From Lolium rigidum (taxonomy: Eukaryota; Streptophyta; Magnoliopsida; Poales; Poaceae), in the NCBI RefSeq assembly GCF_022539505.1, contig NC_061508.1:29630256-29694255 (forward strand): DNA of 64,000 bases. Reading direction: 5' to 3'. A program made the translations under genes and the position numbers. Within the stretch, counting starts at the first letter, position 1. The number at the start of each line of letters is the position of its first letter. The notes beneath the pieces were generated by a model. The model ran no database searches. It was not told the origin of the DNA and was given only the letters and a program-made list of their open reading frames with translations. Positions 23,401 through 34,361 of the stretch are shown here, in pieces.

Positions 23401-23823
23401 CTGTCGTGCTCGCTGCTGGAACGACCGAAATCCTTTCTTGAGAGGGAGCCGATGCTCAATGATGCTCCTGTCTAACCCGGGCATCTCTGTGTAATCCCAT
23501 GCAAAGCAATCTGGGTATTCTTTCAACGGAGCTATCATCAGTCCCCTCAGATGTGGATCTAACTTTTTGCTGATAAAAGTTGGTCGTGGCTTATCCCCAG
23601 GACCAATGTCAATTTCTTCTAGCTCATCGGCCGATGTAAACCCATACCCTAGCTTGCCGTCGCCTGCTAGGTCGATGCTGAACACAGGCAAAACGTATGG
23701 TAAGGATAATTTGGGCAGATTGCTGGAATCGGCCCCCCTTTTGATTGCATTGCTCAATGAAGGTTTACACCCTATTTGTGCTCTACTACGGGAGGGAATC
23801 TCCCTACTATAACTACGTGACAT
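20425..23823 (-). pseudogene. pol: Tat pol: RT, RNase H, archaeal-type RNase H, integrase (broken)
   Basis: Order on the minus strand: a linker, then reverse transcriptase (about 23400-22660; active-site YIDD at 22958-22947), RNase H (about 22650-22140), archaeal-type RNase H (about 22134-21700; starts FFDGS and contains NNVAEYEA), then integrase (about 21700-20425). The integrase has an HHCC finger (HEVHEGACGTHQSAH, then CQACQ) and a catalytic core with D (GWGMDMIG), D (TTDGG) and E (NGQAEASNQS). Two RNase H domains place it in the Tat lineage. Breaks are a frameshift near 23155, TGA at 22662-22664, a frameshift near 22135 and TGA at 21448-21450. Both TGA codons are explained by CGA to TGA, a CpG deamination. 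It is in a different frame from gag. Confidence 0.92.
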
Positions 23824-24800
23824 GCTTGAGGTAGGATCATTGCTTTTTATTTTTTGGGGCCGGTCGCAGGGATCGGCCTTGCCACGTACGTCGGTTGACT
23901 TTGCACCTGCTACTCTGTCAGGCCGGTGGATAAGACCAGCCTCACCCCGTTTTTTGTAGCTTCGATGCGCTCACAGCCGTCCAAACTGACTCCATAGAGC
24001 GGCCCTTGGTCTTCCGCGTCCCAAATATTCATGCCAGCTATTGAGATCTCAATCGAGTCATCTGCATAAACAACCTCCACTTCATCTCCATCCCACTGTA
24101 TCAGGCATTGGTGCATTGTGGATGGAATGCAGCAGTTGGCGTGAATCCAATCCCTCCCTAGCAGGACAGCGTAGGTGCTTTTGCTGTCGACGATGAAAAA
24201 CGATGTGGGGATGGTTTTTCGGCCTATGGTTAGATCCACGTTCAGAACGCCCTGCGTTTCTGATGCTTGGCCGTTGAAGTCGCTTAGTGTGACATTGGTT
24301 TTGATCAGATCTTCTTTAGAGCGTCCCAAACGCCGTAGCATGGAGTACGGCATTATATTGACTGCTGCTCCGGTGTCAACCAACATCTTGCTGATAGGCT
24401 GCCCATTGATATAACCTCTTAGATACAGGGCCTTCAAATGTTTGTAGCTCTTCTCCTGTGGCTTCTCAAAGATAACTGGCCGCGGGCCACAGTCGAACTG
24501 TGCTACCGACGCTTCTTCGGTTCTTGGAGCACAAAACTCCGACGGAAGGATGAACACCATATTTGTGCCAGCCGATGTCTTCTCATCGGCTTTCATTTGT
24601 TTGGGGCGCCATTCTTTCTTCTGTGGATGACTCTCTGCGTCCAAAGTTTGCTGAATTTTCACGGCCAAATCGGGCCGCGCTTTCCTCAACGTGTGCAGGT
24701 ATTGCCTCTCGGCTTCTTCCAAGCTACGTAGCCGCTGCACCCTGCGCTTTTGGGAGTGACTGAGTCCATCAGGGCACCACCTTGTCCGGTGGTATCTATC

Positions 24801-24854
24801 TTCTTCTTCTTCTTCTTCTTCTTCTTCTTCTTCTTCTTCTTCTTCTTCTTCTTC
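24801..24854. repeat. (TTC)18 microsatellite encoding poly-Glu in gag
   Basis: Eighteen TTC units are followed by a few ATC units. On the coding strand they give a run of Glu preceded by Asp. The tract is in frame and unbroken. Confidence 0.95.
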
Positions 24855-25265
24855 ATCATCATCATCTTCTGACTCCTCGAGATCTTCCACCCTAGATGAC
24901 TCAGCTCGCCTGCTCTGCGATGGGAGAGGTCCTAGACGTTTGAACACTGACACATCACCTGTGTCCTCCTTCTTCTGTCTACACTCCGGGCAGTTGTCGA
25001 TTGTAGGCAATCGGTTCATTCCTGAATCCCAGCAGTGCTTAAAGAAAGGACAATCCCAGTGTCTGTCCATGTCTTCCTGCTCTCTTGACTTTCCCTTAGC
25101 GCGGCGCTCATATCCTTCGTCGTCTCTATCATACCGACGATGTTTTTTGTTGTCTACGTCAGACCGACGATATCTTCCGTCATCCATGCCGTACCACCGG
25201 CGTCGGTCGTACTGGCGCTCATATTTGTTGAGGAGATGCTCGGAGAGCGATCGTTGATACCGCAC

Positions 25266-25499
25266 GTTTCTCACTTGTTCCTCGGTGACGTACCGTCTGT
25301 CATCATATCGGGGCCGGTCGCGTGGGCCGGCCTCCTCCTTTTCCTTGCCACGAGAACGACTGCTTTCTTCTTTATCCCGCATGTTTCTCACTTGTTCCTC
25401 GGTGACGTACCGTCTGTCATCATATCGGGGCCGGTCGCGTGGGCCGGCCTCCTCCTTTTCCTTGCCACGAGAACGACTGCTTTCTTCTTTATCCCTGCC
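25266..25499 (-). repeat. 117-bp in-frame tandem duplication in gag
   Basis: Two nearly identical 117-bp units (39 codons) encode RPRYDDRRYVTEEQVRN and a KEESSRSRGKEKEEAGP segment twice. The units differ by very few bases, so the duplication is recent. It keeps the reading frame. Confidence 0.93.
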
Positions 25500-27349
25500 A
25501 GGGTGGTATACAGGCCCTGCCATGTTAATATCGAACGAGAAATCTGGCTGACGCCTCGTGGAGTGACTGAGTTCCACCATGTTGACGCCAGGAAACGGTT
25601 GCGTGTCCACTTTCATGGCAAACTGTCCAAAGATCAGACGGCCTTGTTCTATCGCCAATTGGATCTGCCGACGCAACTCTTTGCAGTCATTGGTGATATG
25701 GGTGAACGAGTGATGCCACTTGCAGTATGGTCTTCCGTTCATCTCTTGCACCGTAGGGATTTTATGGCCTTCGGGTAACTTCAGCTGTTTCTCCTTGAGC
25801 AGTAAATCGAATATTTGCTCAGCTTTGCCTACATCGAAATCAAACCCTTTTGCAGGCCCTTGTGGTTTCACCCATTTGCAGGACACGGGATTTGCCCCCC
25901 GAGCCCATTCAGCCACGGCTACCTCCTGGTCTTCTGCAGAGTCCCCAACTTCTTCTGTCTCGACCAGGCCTATCGGGCGTTTAAACTTGTCTTGGTACAA
26001 CTCTGGGTGACGCTGCTCATACAATGTTAATTTCTGGGCCATGTGCGCCAGTGAGTTGTATTCCGCTTGGAAAGCCAGATCCTTGATCGGCGCAGCGAGG
26101 CCCAGCACTGCCAGTTCAACTGCTTCTTTCTCATTCAAACGAGCCGAATAACATCGGTTCTTGACAGTCCTGAAACGCTGAATGTATTCTGACACCGTTT
26201 CTCCACGCCTCTGCCGCACCTGCGCCAGATTGGCAATGCCAGCCTCGGTAGCTTCTGAGTGATATTGAATATGAAACTGCTCTTCCAGCTGCTTCCATGT
26301 TCGGACTGAATCTGGTAGCAACGAGGTGTACCACCCAAAAGCTGGTCCCGTGAGAGACTGCGCAAAAAACCTCACACGTAACGGGTCTGATGCTGAAATC
26401 ATGCCCAACTGTGCCAAATATCGGCTCACATGCTCAATTGAACTAGATCCTTCTGATCCATTGAACTTTGAGAACTCAGGGAGCCGATACTTGGGTGGCA
26501 GTGGAATCAAATCATATTCGTTGGGTTACGGCTTGGAATAGCTGATTGTTCTCCTCTTTGGCACTATGCCGAACTGGTCTCTCAAGATTGTACTGATTTG
26601 ATCCACTGTATGAGCTGCAGGGGCTGAGCTTTCATGACTCGTTGCGGTGGCATATTTAGCTAGCCACGCCTGTTTATCGGCGTCCACTCCAGAAACCCCT
26701 CCTGCTGCTCCAGAAATCCCTCCTGCTGCAATCTGGTTCGTGCGCGCCAAGTTATTGCAGTCCGGCACGTACGTGCACATGTATCCATGCGGGATTTCTT
26801 TAGGCGGTTCATGCAGGAACTGGTAATCACCAGGATCGCCTCCAATCTTGTAGACGACGTATGCCGGTGAACCCGGCGGCTCTGGAGCTGCAAGCGAGAA
26901 TGGCAGCTGTGGTCTAGTCTGGAACGGTATTTCTCCCTGGTGAGTCCCTAGGGAAGGTCCTGACGGATAGTACTGATGCTTCATGATTTCCTGAACCACA
27001 CGAACCGCAACGCGCTCGAAAGCGTTCACCAAGCTCTCAGAATGACGGTGTAAAGAATGAGCCACCATGTAATTAACTTCCTGGCGCAGAGCTCTGGTGC
27101 GTTCCTCCGAAGGGAGAGACAGATCTACCTCATCGAGGGCGCCTTCGGGTGAGAACCCCTTCCACCTAATGCCATGTGTACGGGTCCTCTCGAAAGAGCC
27201 GATGAGATCGGCTTCGAAGAGAGCTTTAAGCTCATCATACTTCTTCTTGTGATCCTCAGGCAGCGTTTCGTATGTGATTGGTGCTTCCGCCATCTCAGCT
27301 GCAGATGCTGACGCAGTTGCTGTAGATGTTGACGTAGTTGATGTAGAAT

Positions 27350-27367
27350 GTCCCACCGGGCGTGCCA
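27350..27367 (-). promoter_or_regulatory. Primer-binding site of the Tat element
   Basis: The minus strand reads TGGCACGCCCGGTGGGAC, five bases inside the 5' LTR. It begins with the expected TGG (complement of CCA). I cannot assign the tRNA with certainty. Confidence 0.75.
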
Positions 27368-27372
27368 GAATG

Positions 27373-28531
27373 TGTTGCCTGCCAAAACCCACCGGCGAGC
27401 AGCGACGAGCAACACGAAGAGCCGGGAGGCTCCCAGAACTGCTGGTGGGCCCTGGTCCCTCGGGCAACGGCCCGCAAAACTTCGGCACACGTCCTAGCTG
27501 GTGCGAGGGCGTGCCACCTAACCTATACCTGGCCAGGAAGATGATGGATTGCTTCGATTAATTTCCTGCATGGCAGACACGTAAACATTAAATTCGAGCC
27601 TCGATCGGCTCTCAGGTTATCCTGTGAATCGGCTCAAGGAGCCGATCCACCCATGATTCGTATTGGATCTACGATAACATGGTGGTCCTGCTTGATCAAC
27701 ACTAAGTTGAAACGATCTACGACGATCTAGGGTTTTCACCACATAACCGGAACGTCCTAAACGTAGTTGAGCCTGGCAGATACGAAAGATAACAGAAAAA
27801 CCAGCCCTAGCAAAGGCCTAAAAACCAACATAGAGTTGATTCCCGGAACATCTCCTCTAGGATCAGCAAACCGTACCTTACGCACTACTGGATCATTCAA
27901 CCCGTTTGCAAGGCCTAACCATATGGATATCAAACTAATCTTTGAAGAACAAGGAACAACCATAACAGATCGAATCTACTAAATAAAGACTAAGCAAGAT
28001 GCCACCCTTACACCTAAGATAGGTGCAAGGGCAGCTAGATATCCAAGGGCAGCATAACTAAGCAAATATACTAGAGAAGTACCGATGCTAGCCCTAACAC
28101 ATCTATGATAATGGTGTTATTCGCCATCAACAAGGCTTCAGTACGAGCAACACAAACAACGAATAAACAAGATGCTCGCTCGGATCGCTAGATGCGATCT
28201 GGGCAGCATGGCGCTTACCCGGAAGAAACCCTCGAAACAAGGGGTGGCGATGCGCCTAGATTGGTTTGTTGTGAACGTGATCGTCCTCCTTTCTCAATAA
28301 CCCTAGGTATATATTTATAGTCCGTGGACTTTCTACTTTCGGGATAAAACCTAACTCCGTACGAACTAAACTCTATCTCTTAATTCTAAATCTACCATAA
28401 TGTACAGATACACGGGCAATCTAGCCCAAACTCTCGTAAAAGGCCGATTCAGAAATATTTTACGTGCATATCCTCTAAGCCCATCTCAATCGCGGCCCAC
28501 CTCCTGACTTAGTTAAAATCTGGCGATAACA
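27373..28531 (-). repeat. 5' LTR of the Tat element (right copy)
   Basis: It pairs with 14655-15809. A TATAAATATATA box lies on the minus strand at about 28308-28319. The hairpin seen in the left LTR is altered here: CTG became CTCG (28175-28178) and CAG became CGG (28181-28183). Confidence 0.93.
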
Positions 28532-29090
28532 AGTACATGGGAGAGAGAGTACCAACTAGCTACTGCTAGAACCCGTAGTCCATGGGGGAACTACTCACAG
28601 AGCATGATGGAGGCGGTGGCGTCGATGGAGATGGCTTCCGGGGGCACTTCCCCGTCCCGGCAGGGTGCCGGAACAGAGACTTCTGTCCCCCGAATTGGAG
28701 TTTCGCGATGGCGGCGACGCCCCTGGAGTCTTTCTGGAGTTTCGTCAATTCGTGTCGCGTTTTTAGGTCGAAAGGGCTTATATAGGCGTAGAGGCGGCGC
28801 AGGAGGTGTGGGGGCCCCAGGCCTCCCCTCTGACTCCCCTTCGGTGTCCTGGTCCGTCTCGGTGAATTATGATGTTTGGTCTTCGTTTCGTCGAATTCAG
28901 AGAATATTGCCCGAACAGCCTTTCTGGAACCAAAAACAGCAGAAAACAGGAACTGACACTTCGGCATCTTGTTAATAGGTTAGTCCCGGAAAACGCATAA
29001 AAATATTATAAAGTGTGAGCAAAACATGTAGGTATTGTCATAAAACAAGCATGGAACATCAGAAATTATTGATACGTTGGAGTCGTATCA
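28532..29090 (-). repeat. LTR L3, subfamily 2, right part
   Basis: It resumes after the Tat insertion with the duplicated AGTAC (28532-28536). It runs through the TATATAAG box (about 28778-28786, minus) and ends in GATACGTTGGAGTCGTATCA at 29090. Compared with L1 and L2 it lacks a GC-rich block near 28805. Confidence 0.9.
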
Positions 29091-29661
29091 GTCCGGCCCA
29101 GAGGCCGGTCCAACCGGGCCAGAGACCGGCCAGGGACAAACTGCCCAGTTTTGTCTCGTTTTGCCTCGTTTTGCCCCTATTCTTTGTGTAAATGTGTATG
29201 AATGCTCAAATGATGACATGTACATATAGATAGATAGATGATGATGAGATGAGCATAGACATGGGGTTGGAAACGCAAAGTTCTCTAGGCATACCCATTG
29301 GAGAGAAAATCCAAACAAGATGTAAATAGCAACAATGGGCATGATTCGAAATATATATCAAGAATCATAAGTCATTTTGAAATGATTTTTTTTGCAATAA
29401 GATCATTTGGCCTTATATAGTCAAATCAAGTTGTAATGAAGGCTCAATGAGGGGCGGGGGATTACTCCCCCTATGTGAAAGCGCAAATGTCATGAGACCT
29501 CGAAGAGACATGCTTGGGTCGATATAATGACATTGGGTCTATTTATGTTGCACACATAGGTATGCATCATACCAAGACATGGTAGGATGACTATCCCCAT
29601 ATGTGATATGCCTCTAAGCTAGATAGCAAGATAAATGCAAGAATATAGTGCAAGAAGTTAA
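29091..29661 (-). other. 3' noncoding part of the SIRE/Maximus-like element
   Basis: No gene is seen. At 29091-29135 there are GCCGGTCC/AACCGG-type repeats resembling those in the element's own LTR (53455-53660). The rest is unique-looking and A/T-rich, up to the pol stop at 29662. I find no LTR start here. Confidence 0.55.
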
Positions 29662-30286
29662 TCAATCCAAGTTTTTAGGATCAAGAATACCAAGTTCTCC
29701 TCTCAAGTTAACAAAACGGGCTTCATCCAAAGGCTTAGTGAAAATATCCGCCAATTGGTAGGTTGTTCCCACATGAGTGAGATCAATATCCTTATTGGCA
29801 ACATGATCACGTAGGAAGTGATGGCAAATGTCAATATGTTTGGTGTGACAATGTTGAACCGGGTTGTTGGCGATCTTAATTGCACTTTCATTGTCACAAA
29901 GAAGAGGCACCGTACCAAGAGACACACCATAGTCTTTCAAGGTTTACTTCATCCATAACAATTGAGTGCAACAAGATGCCGCGGATATGTATTCGGCTTC
30001 GGCGGTGGATAGAGCGGTGGAGTTTTGTTTCTTGGATGACCAACTCACCAATGACCGGCCAATAAATTGGCAAGCCCCGGAGGTAGACTTCCGGTCAATC
30101 TTATCACTGGCCCAATCGGAATCCGAATAGCCAATGAGTTCAAAGGTTGACCCCTTTGGATACCATAGCCCGAGAGTAGAAGTGAGAACAAGGTATCTTA
30201 GAATCCGTTTGACCACCATTAAATGGCTCTCCTTAGGAGCGGATTGAAAACGAGCACACATCCCTACACTTAGCATGATATCCGGC
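29662..30286 (-). pseudogene. pol: Copia RNase H and C-terminus of pol (segment of the interrupted element)
   Basis: The segment continues the RT read at 38570-39074 across the inserted Athila-like element. The codons for ASRPD rejoin exactly at the CCGGC duplication. Ty1/Copia RNase H motifs are clear: GYSDSDWASD, KSTSGACQFIG, SWSSKKQ and STAEAEYI. Downstream are CDNESAIKIANN, HTKHIDICHHFLRD and LADIFTKPL. A TAA at about 29944-29946 interrupts the frame and is explained by CAA to TAA. The reading frame stops at 29662. Confidence 0.92.
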
Positions 30287-31881
30287 TGATACGTCTCCGA
30301 CGTATCGATAATTTCTTATGTTCCATGCCACATTATTGATGTTATCTACATGTTTTATGCACACTTTATGTCATATTCGTGTATTTTCTGGAACTAACCT
30401 ATTAACAAGATGCCGAAGTGCCGCTTGCTCGTTTTCCGCTGTTTTTGGTTTCAGAAATCCTAGTAAGGAAATATTCTCGGAATTGGACGAAATCAAAGCC
30501 CAGGGGCCTATTTTCTCACGAAGCTTCCGAAGTCCGAAGGAGAGACGAAGAGGGGCCACGGAGGGGCCACACCCTAGGGCGGCGCGGCCCCCCTTGGCCG
30601 CGCGGCCCCGTGGTGTGGGGCCCCCGTGCCGCCTCTTGACCTGCCCTTCCGCCTATAAAAAGTCTCCGTGACGAACCCCCCAGTACGGAGAGCCACGATA
30701 CGGAAAACCTTCCAGAGACGCCGCCAACGCCGATCCCATCTCGGGGGATCCAGGAGATCGCCTCCGGCACCCTGCCGGAGAGGGGAATCATCTCCCGGAG
30801 GACTCTACGCCGCCATGGTCGCCTCCGGTGTGATGTGTGAGTAGTCTACCCCTGGACTATGGGTCCATAGCAGTAGCTAGATGGTTGTCTTCTCCCCATT
30901 GTGCTATCATTGTCGGATCTTGTGAGCTGCCTAACATGATCAAGATCATCTATCTGTAATTCTATATGTTGCGTTTGTTGGGATCCGATGAATAGAGAAT
31001 ACTTGTTATGTTGATTATCAAAGTTATATCTATGTGTTGTTTATGATCTTGCATGCTCTCCGTTACTAGTAGATACTCTGGCCAAGTTTTTGCTATTAAC
31101 TCCAAGAGGGAGTACTTATGCTCGATAGTGGGTTCATGCCTGCATTGACACCGGGACAAGTGACGAAAGTTCTAAGGTTGTGTTGTGCTCGTTGCCACTA
31201 GGGATAAAACATTAGTGCTATGTTCAAGGATGTAGACACTAGTTACATTACGCACCATACTTAATGCAATTGTCTCGTTGTTTGCAACTTAATACCGGAG
31301 GGGGTTCGGATGATAACCTCGAAGGTGGACTTTTTAGGCATAGATGCGATTGGATGACGGTCTATGTACTTTGTCGTAATGCCCAATTAAATCTCACTAT
31401 ACTCATCATGATATGTATGTGCATGGTCATGCTCTCTTTATTTGTCAATTGCCCAACTCGTAATTTGTTCACCCAACATGCTCGTTCGTCTTATGGGAGA
31501 GACACCTCTAGTGAACTGTGGACCCCGGTCCAATTCTCTTTACCGAAATACAATCTACCGCAATACTTGTTCTACTCGTTTTCCGCAAACAATCATCTTC
31601 CACACAATACGGTTAACTCTTTGTTACAGCAAGCCGGTGAGATTGACAACCTCACTGTTTCGTTGGGGCAAAGTACTTTGGTTGTGTTGTGCAGGTTCCA
31701 CGTTGGCGCCGGAATCACCGGTGTTGCGCCGCACTACATCTCGCCGCCATCAACCTTCAACGTGCTTCTTGACTCCTACTGGTCCGATTAAACCTTGGTT
31801 TCTTACTGAGGGAAACTTGCCGCTGTGCGCATCACACCTTCCTCTTGGGGTTCCCAACGGACGTGCCAACCACACGCATCA
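30287..31881 (+). repeat. 5' LTR of the Athila-like element, subfamily 1
   Basis: It starts TGATACGTCTCCGACGTATC and ends CACACGCATCA. A TATAAAA box lies at 30654-30660. The first 20 bases contain an inverted repeat (GATACGTC and GACGTATC). Confidence 0.95.
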
Positions 31882-31891
31882 AGCAAATTTC

Positions 31892-31983
31892 TGGCGCCGT
31901 TGCCGGTGAACAAAGAAAAGTTACACCATAAAGATTTTCAACTCCCACGTCAACAGCTAAATTTCTGGCGCCGTTGCCGGGGA
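31892..31983 (+). promoter_or_regulatory. Duplicated tRNA-Asp primer-binding site
   Basis: TGGCGCCGTTGCCGG at 31892-31906 matches tRNA-Asp over 15 nt. TGGCGCCGTTGCCGGGGA at 31966-31983 matches over 18 nt. Both are preceded by AAATTTC, and the two copies are 74 bp apart. The first is at the normal distance from the LTR (10 bases); the second matches the tRNA better. Confidence 0.85.
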
Positions 31984-32209
31984 GATCAAGACACGCTGCA
32001 AGGGGAGTCTCCACTTCTCAATCTCTTTACTTTGTTTTTGTCTTGCTTAGTTTTATTTACTACTTTGTTTGCTGCACTAAATCAAAATACAAAAAAATTA
32101 GTTGCTAGTTTTACTTTATTTGCTATCTTGTTTGCTATATCTAAAACACAAAAAAAATTAGTTTACTTGCATTTACTTTATCTAGTTTGTTTTATTTACT
32201 GTTGCTAAA

Positions 32210-34361
32210 ATGGCCAACGCCGAAAACACTAAGTTGTGTGACTTCACAACCACAAATAATAATGATTTCTTATGCACACCTATTGCTCCACCTGCTACTA
32301 CAGCAGAATTCTTTGAAATTAAACCTGCTTTACTTAATCTTGTTATGCGAGAGCAATTTTCTGGTGTTAGTTCCGATGATGCTCGCTGCCCATCTTAATA
32401 ATTTTGTTGAATTATGTGAAATGCAAAAATATAAAGATGTAGATGGTGATATTATTAAACTAAAATTGTTCCCTTTCTCATTAAGAGGAAGAGCTAAAGA
32501 TTGGTTGCTATCTCTCGCCTAAGAATAGTATTGATTCATGGACTAAATGCAAGGATGCTTTTATTGGTAGATATTATCCCCCTGCTAAAATTATATCTTT
32601 GAGGAGTAGCATAATGAATTTTAAACAATTAGATACTGAACATGTTGCTCAAGCTTGGGAAAGAATGAAATCTTTGGTTAAAAATTGCCCAACCCATGGA
32701 CTGACTACTTGGATGATCATCCAAACCTTCTATGCAGGACTAAATTTTTCTTCGCGGAATTTATTGGATTCAGCTGCTGGAGGTACCTTTATGTCCATCA
32801 CTCTTGGTGAAGCAACAAAGCTTCTTGATAATATGATGACCAACTACTCTGAATGGCACACGGAAAGAGCTCCACAAGGTAAGAAGGTAAATTCTGTCGA
32901 AGAAACCTCTTCCTTGAGTGATAAGATTGATGCTATTATGTCTATGCTTGTGAATGGTAGGCCTAATGTTAATTCTAATAATGTTCCGCTAGCGTCATTA
33001 GTTGCTCAAAAAGAATATGTTGATGTGAATTTCATTAAAAATAACAATCACAATGATTCTAGGCCATACCCTGCTAATGGTAATTTTTATGGTAGATATG
33101 CTTCATCTAATGAAGAAAAGATGCTAGAAATTGAAAGATCCACCAAGAGCTTTATGCAATCACAATATGAGCAAAATAAATTGTTTACTAAAACTATGAA
33201 TGAGCAATCTACCTTGTTGAAGAATATAGGGAATCAACTTGAAAATCTGAATAGGGAGATCTCGGGGTTGCAAACTAAACTTGCTAGTGCTGAAACCCGA
33301 ATCTCATATATGTCTGCATCACAATCTTCTTTAATTAATAAAATGGCTGCTAAACCTGAGGATTTAGATGATAAAATTACTACTACAGCAAATGCCATTC
33401 AAGTTAGAATTAATGAGAATATAAGATTAATGGCTGAACTGCGTGCTAGGTGGGATAGAGAAGAAAATGAAAAACTAGCTAAAGAAAAGAATATAGCTAA
33501 AGTTTGGACTATTACCACCACTAGTAATGCTAATGCTACACATGTTGCTGCACCTCCTACTCATACTAATAAAAGAATTGGTGTTAGGAATGTTTCCACT
33601 TCTAATGCAAAGCGCGAAAAACTGCCTGAAACTGCTAAAACTGCTGAAACTGCCTTTGATAAAGCTGCTGAAATTTTTTCCAACATTGGGGATGATGATC
33701 CCATTGCTTTAGATTATAATGGTTTGAATTTTGATGATTGCCACATCTCTGAAGTTATAAAGTTCTTGCAAAAACTTGCTAAAAGTCCTAATGCTAGTGC
33801 TATAAATTTGGCTTTTACACATCATATTACAAATGCTCTTATAAAAGCTAGAGAAGAGAAACTAGAGCGTGAAGCCTCTATTCCTAAAAAGCTAGAGGAT
33901 GATTGGGAGCCCATCATTAAGATGAAGGTTAAAGATTTTGATTGTAATGCTTTATGTGATCTTGGTGCAAGTATTTCTGTTATGCCTAAGAAAATTTATA
34001 ATATGCTTGACTTGCCACCGCTGAAAAATTGTTATTTGGATGTTAATCTTGCTGATCATTCTACAAAGAAACCTTTGGGTAAAGTTGATAATGTTCGCAT
34101 TACCGTTAACAATAACCTTGTTCCCGTTGATTTTGTTGTCTTGGATATTGAATGCAATGCATCTTGTCCCATTATATTGGGAAGACCTTTTCTTCGAACT
34201 CGTTGGTGCTCGTTATTGATATGAAGGAAGGTAATATAAAATATCAATTTCCTCTCAAGAAAGGTATGGAACACTTCCCTAGAAAGAGAATGAAGGTACC
34301 TTTTGATTCCATTATGAGAACAAATTATGATGTTGACACTTCGTCTCTTGATAATACTTGA
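32210..34361 (+). pseudogene. gag: Gag-protease of the Athila-like element, interrupted by CTG-to-CTCG changes
   Basis: The start ATG is at 32210. The gag core (KLKLFPFSLRGRAKDWLLS, near 32460-32515) is followed by a helical, Asn/Lys-rich region (about 33100-33480) and an aspartic protease with LCDLGASISVMP (about 33950-33985) and PIILGRPFLRT (about 34170). The stop is at 34359-34361. The frame breaks at 32382-32385, at 32514-32517 and twice near the end (34199-34202 and 34209-34212). Each break is an extra C that turns CTG into CTCG. Removing these four bases in thought would leave one frame, so the gene may be intact in the real genome. Confidence 0.85.

Larger units (their letters stand above)
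23910..27293 (-). pseudogene. gag: Tat gag-protease, one in-frame stop
   Basis: The start at 27293 (MAEAPITYETLPEDHKKKYD) is chosen because it follows the primer site by about 55 bases. An in-frame TAA (26526-26528) interrupts the frame, which then stays open to the TGA at 23910-23912. The retrotransposon gag core follows that stop (about 26440-25950, with the motif FAQSLTGPAFGWY). Next are a highly charged Arg/Asp/Glu region, a poly-Glu tract and an aspartic protease with MLVDTGAAVNIMPY near 24380. One CX2C-type pair (CPECR) lies near 24985. Charged-region growth comes from a 117-bp in-frame tandem duplication. The TAA could be a simple nonsense mutation. I see no readthrough signal around it. 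Confidence 0.9.
14655..28531 (-). mobile_element. Tat-lineage Ty3/Gypsy retrotransposon with antisense accessory genes (13.9 kb)
   Basis: It is flanked by a perfect AGTAC duplication (14650-14654 and 28532-28536). The LTRs are 1155 and 1159 bp, and both start TGTTGCCTGCC and end GGCGATAACA on the plus strand. The minus strand carries gag-protease (27293-23910) and RT, RNase H, archaeal-type RNase H and integrase (23823-20425). A second RNase H is a hallmark of the Tat lineage. The internal region between pol and the 3' LTR (20424-15825) is unusually long and holds two plus-strand genes. Maize Grande, also Tat-lineage, is known to carry an antisense accessory gene at this place. Three in-frame stops and two frameshifts break gag and pol, so this copy is probably not autonomous. 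Confidence 0.93.
8415..29090 (-). mobile_element. Array unit C: mosaic Athila-type element, interrupted by the Tat element
   Basis: On the minus strand it has LTR L3 (29090-28532 and 14654-13734, split by the Tat element), a primer site (13722-13705), an intact 455-codon ORF (13467-12100), a 3' noncoding region (12099-9674), a polypurine tract (9673-9658) and a truncated subfamily 1 LTR (9657-8415). It ends at 29090 against the Copia element. The first five Copia bases there are GTCCG, the expected duplication for an insertion whose left end lies outside the window. Confidence 0.75.

Noticed and set aside
26526..26528. Programmed stop readthrough in Tat gag
   Set aside because: The stop is in the middle of gag, not at a gag-pol junction, and the other stops and frameshifts in the element make a simple nonsense mutation more likely.
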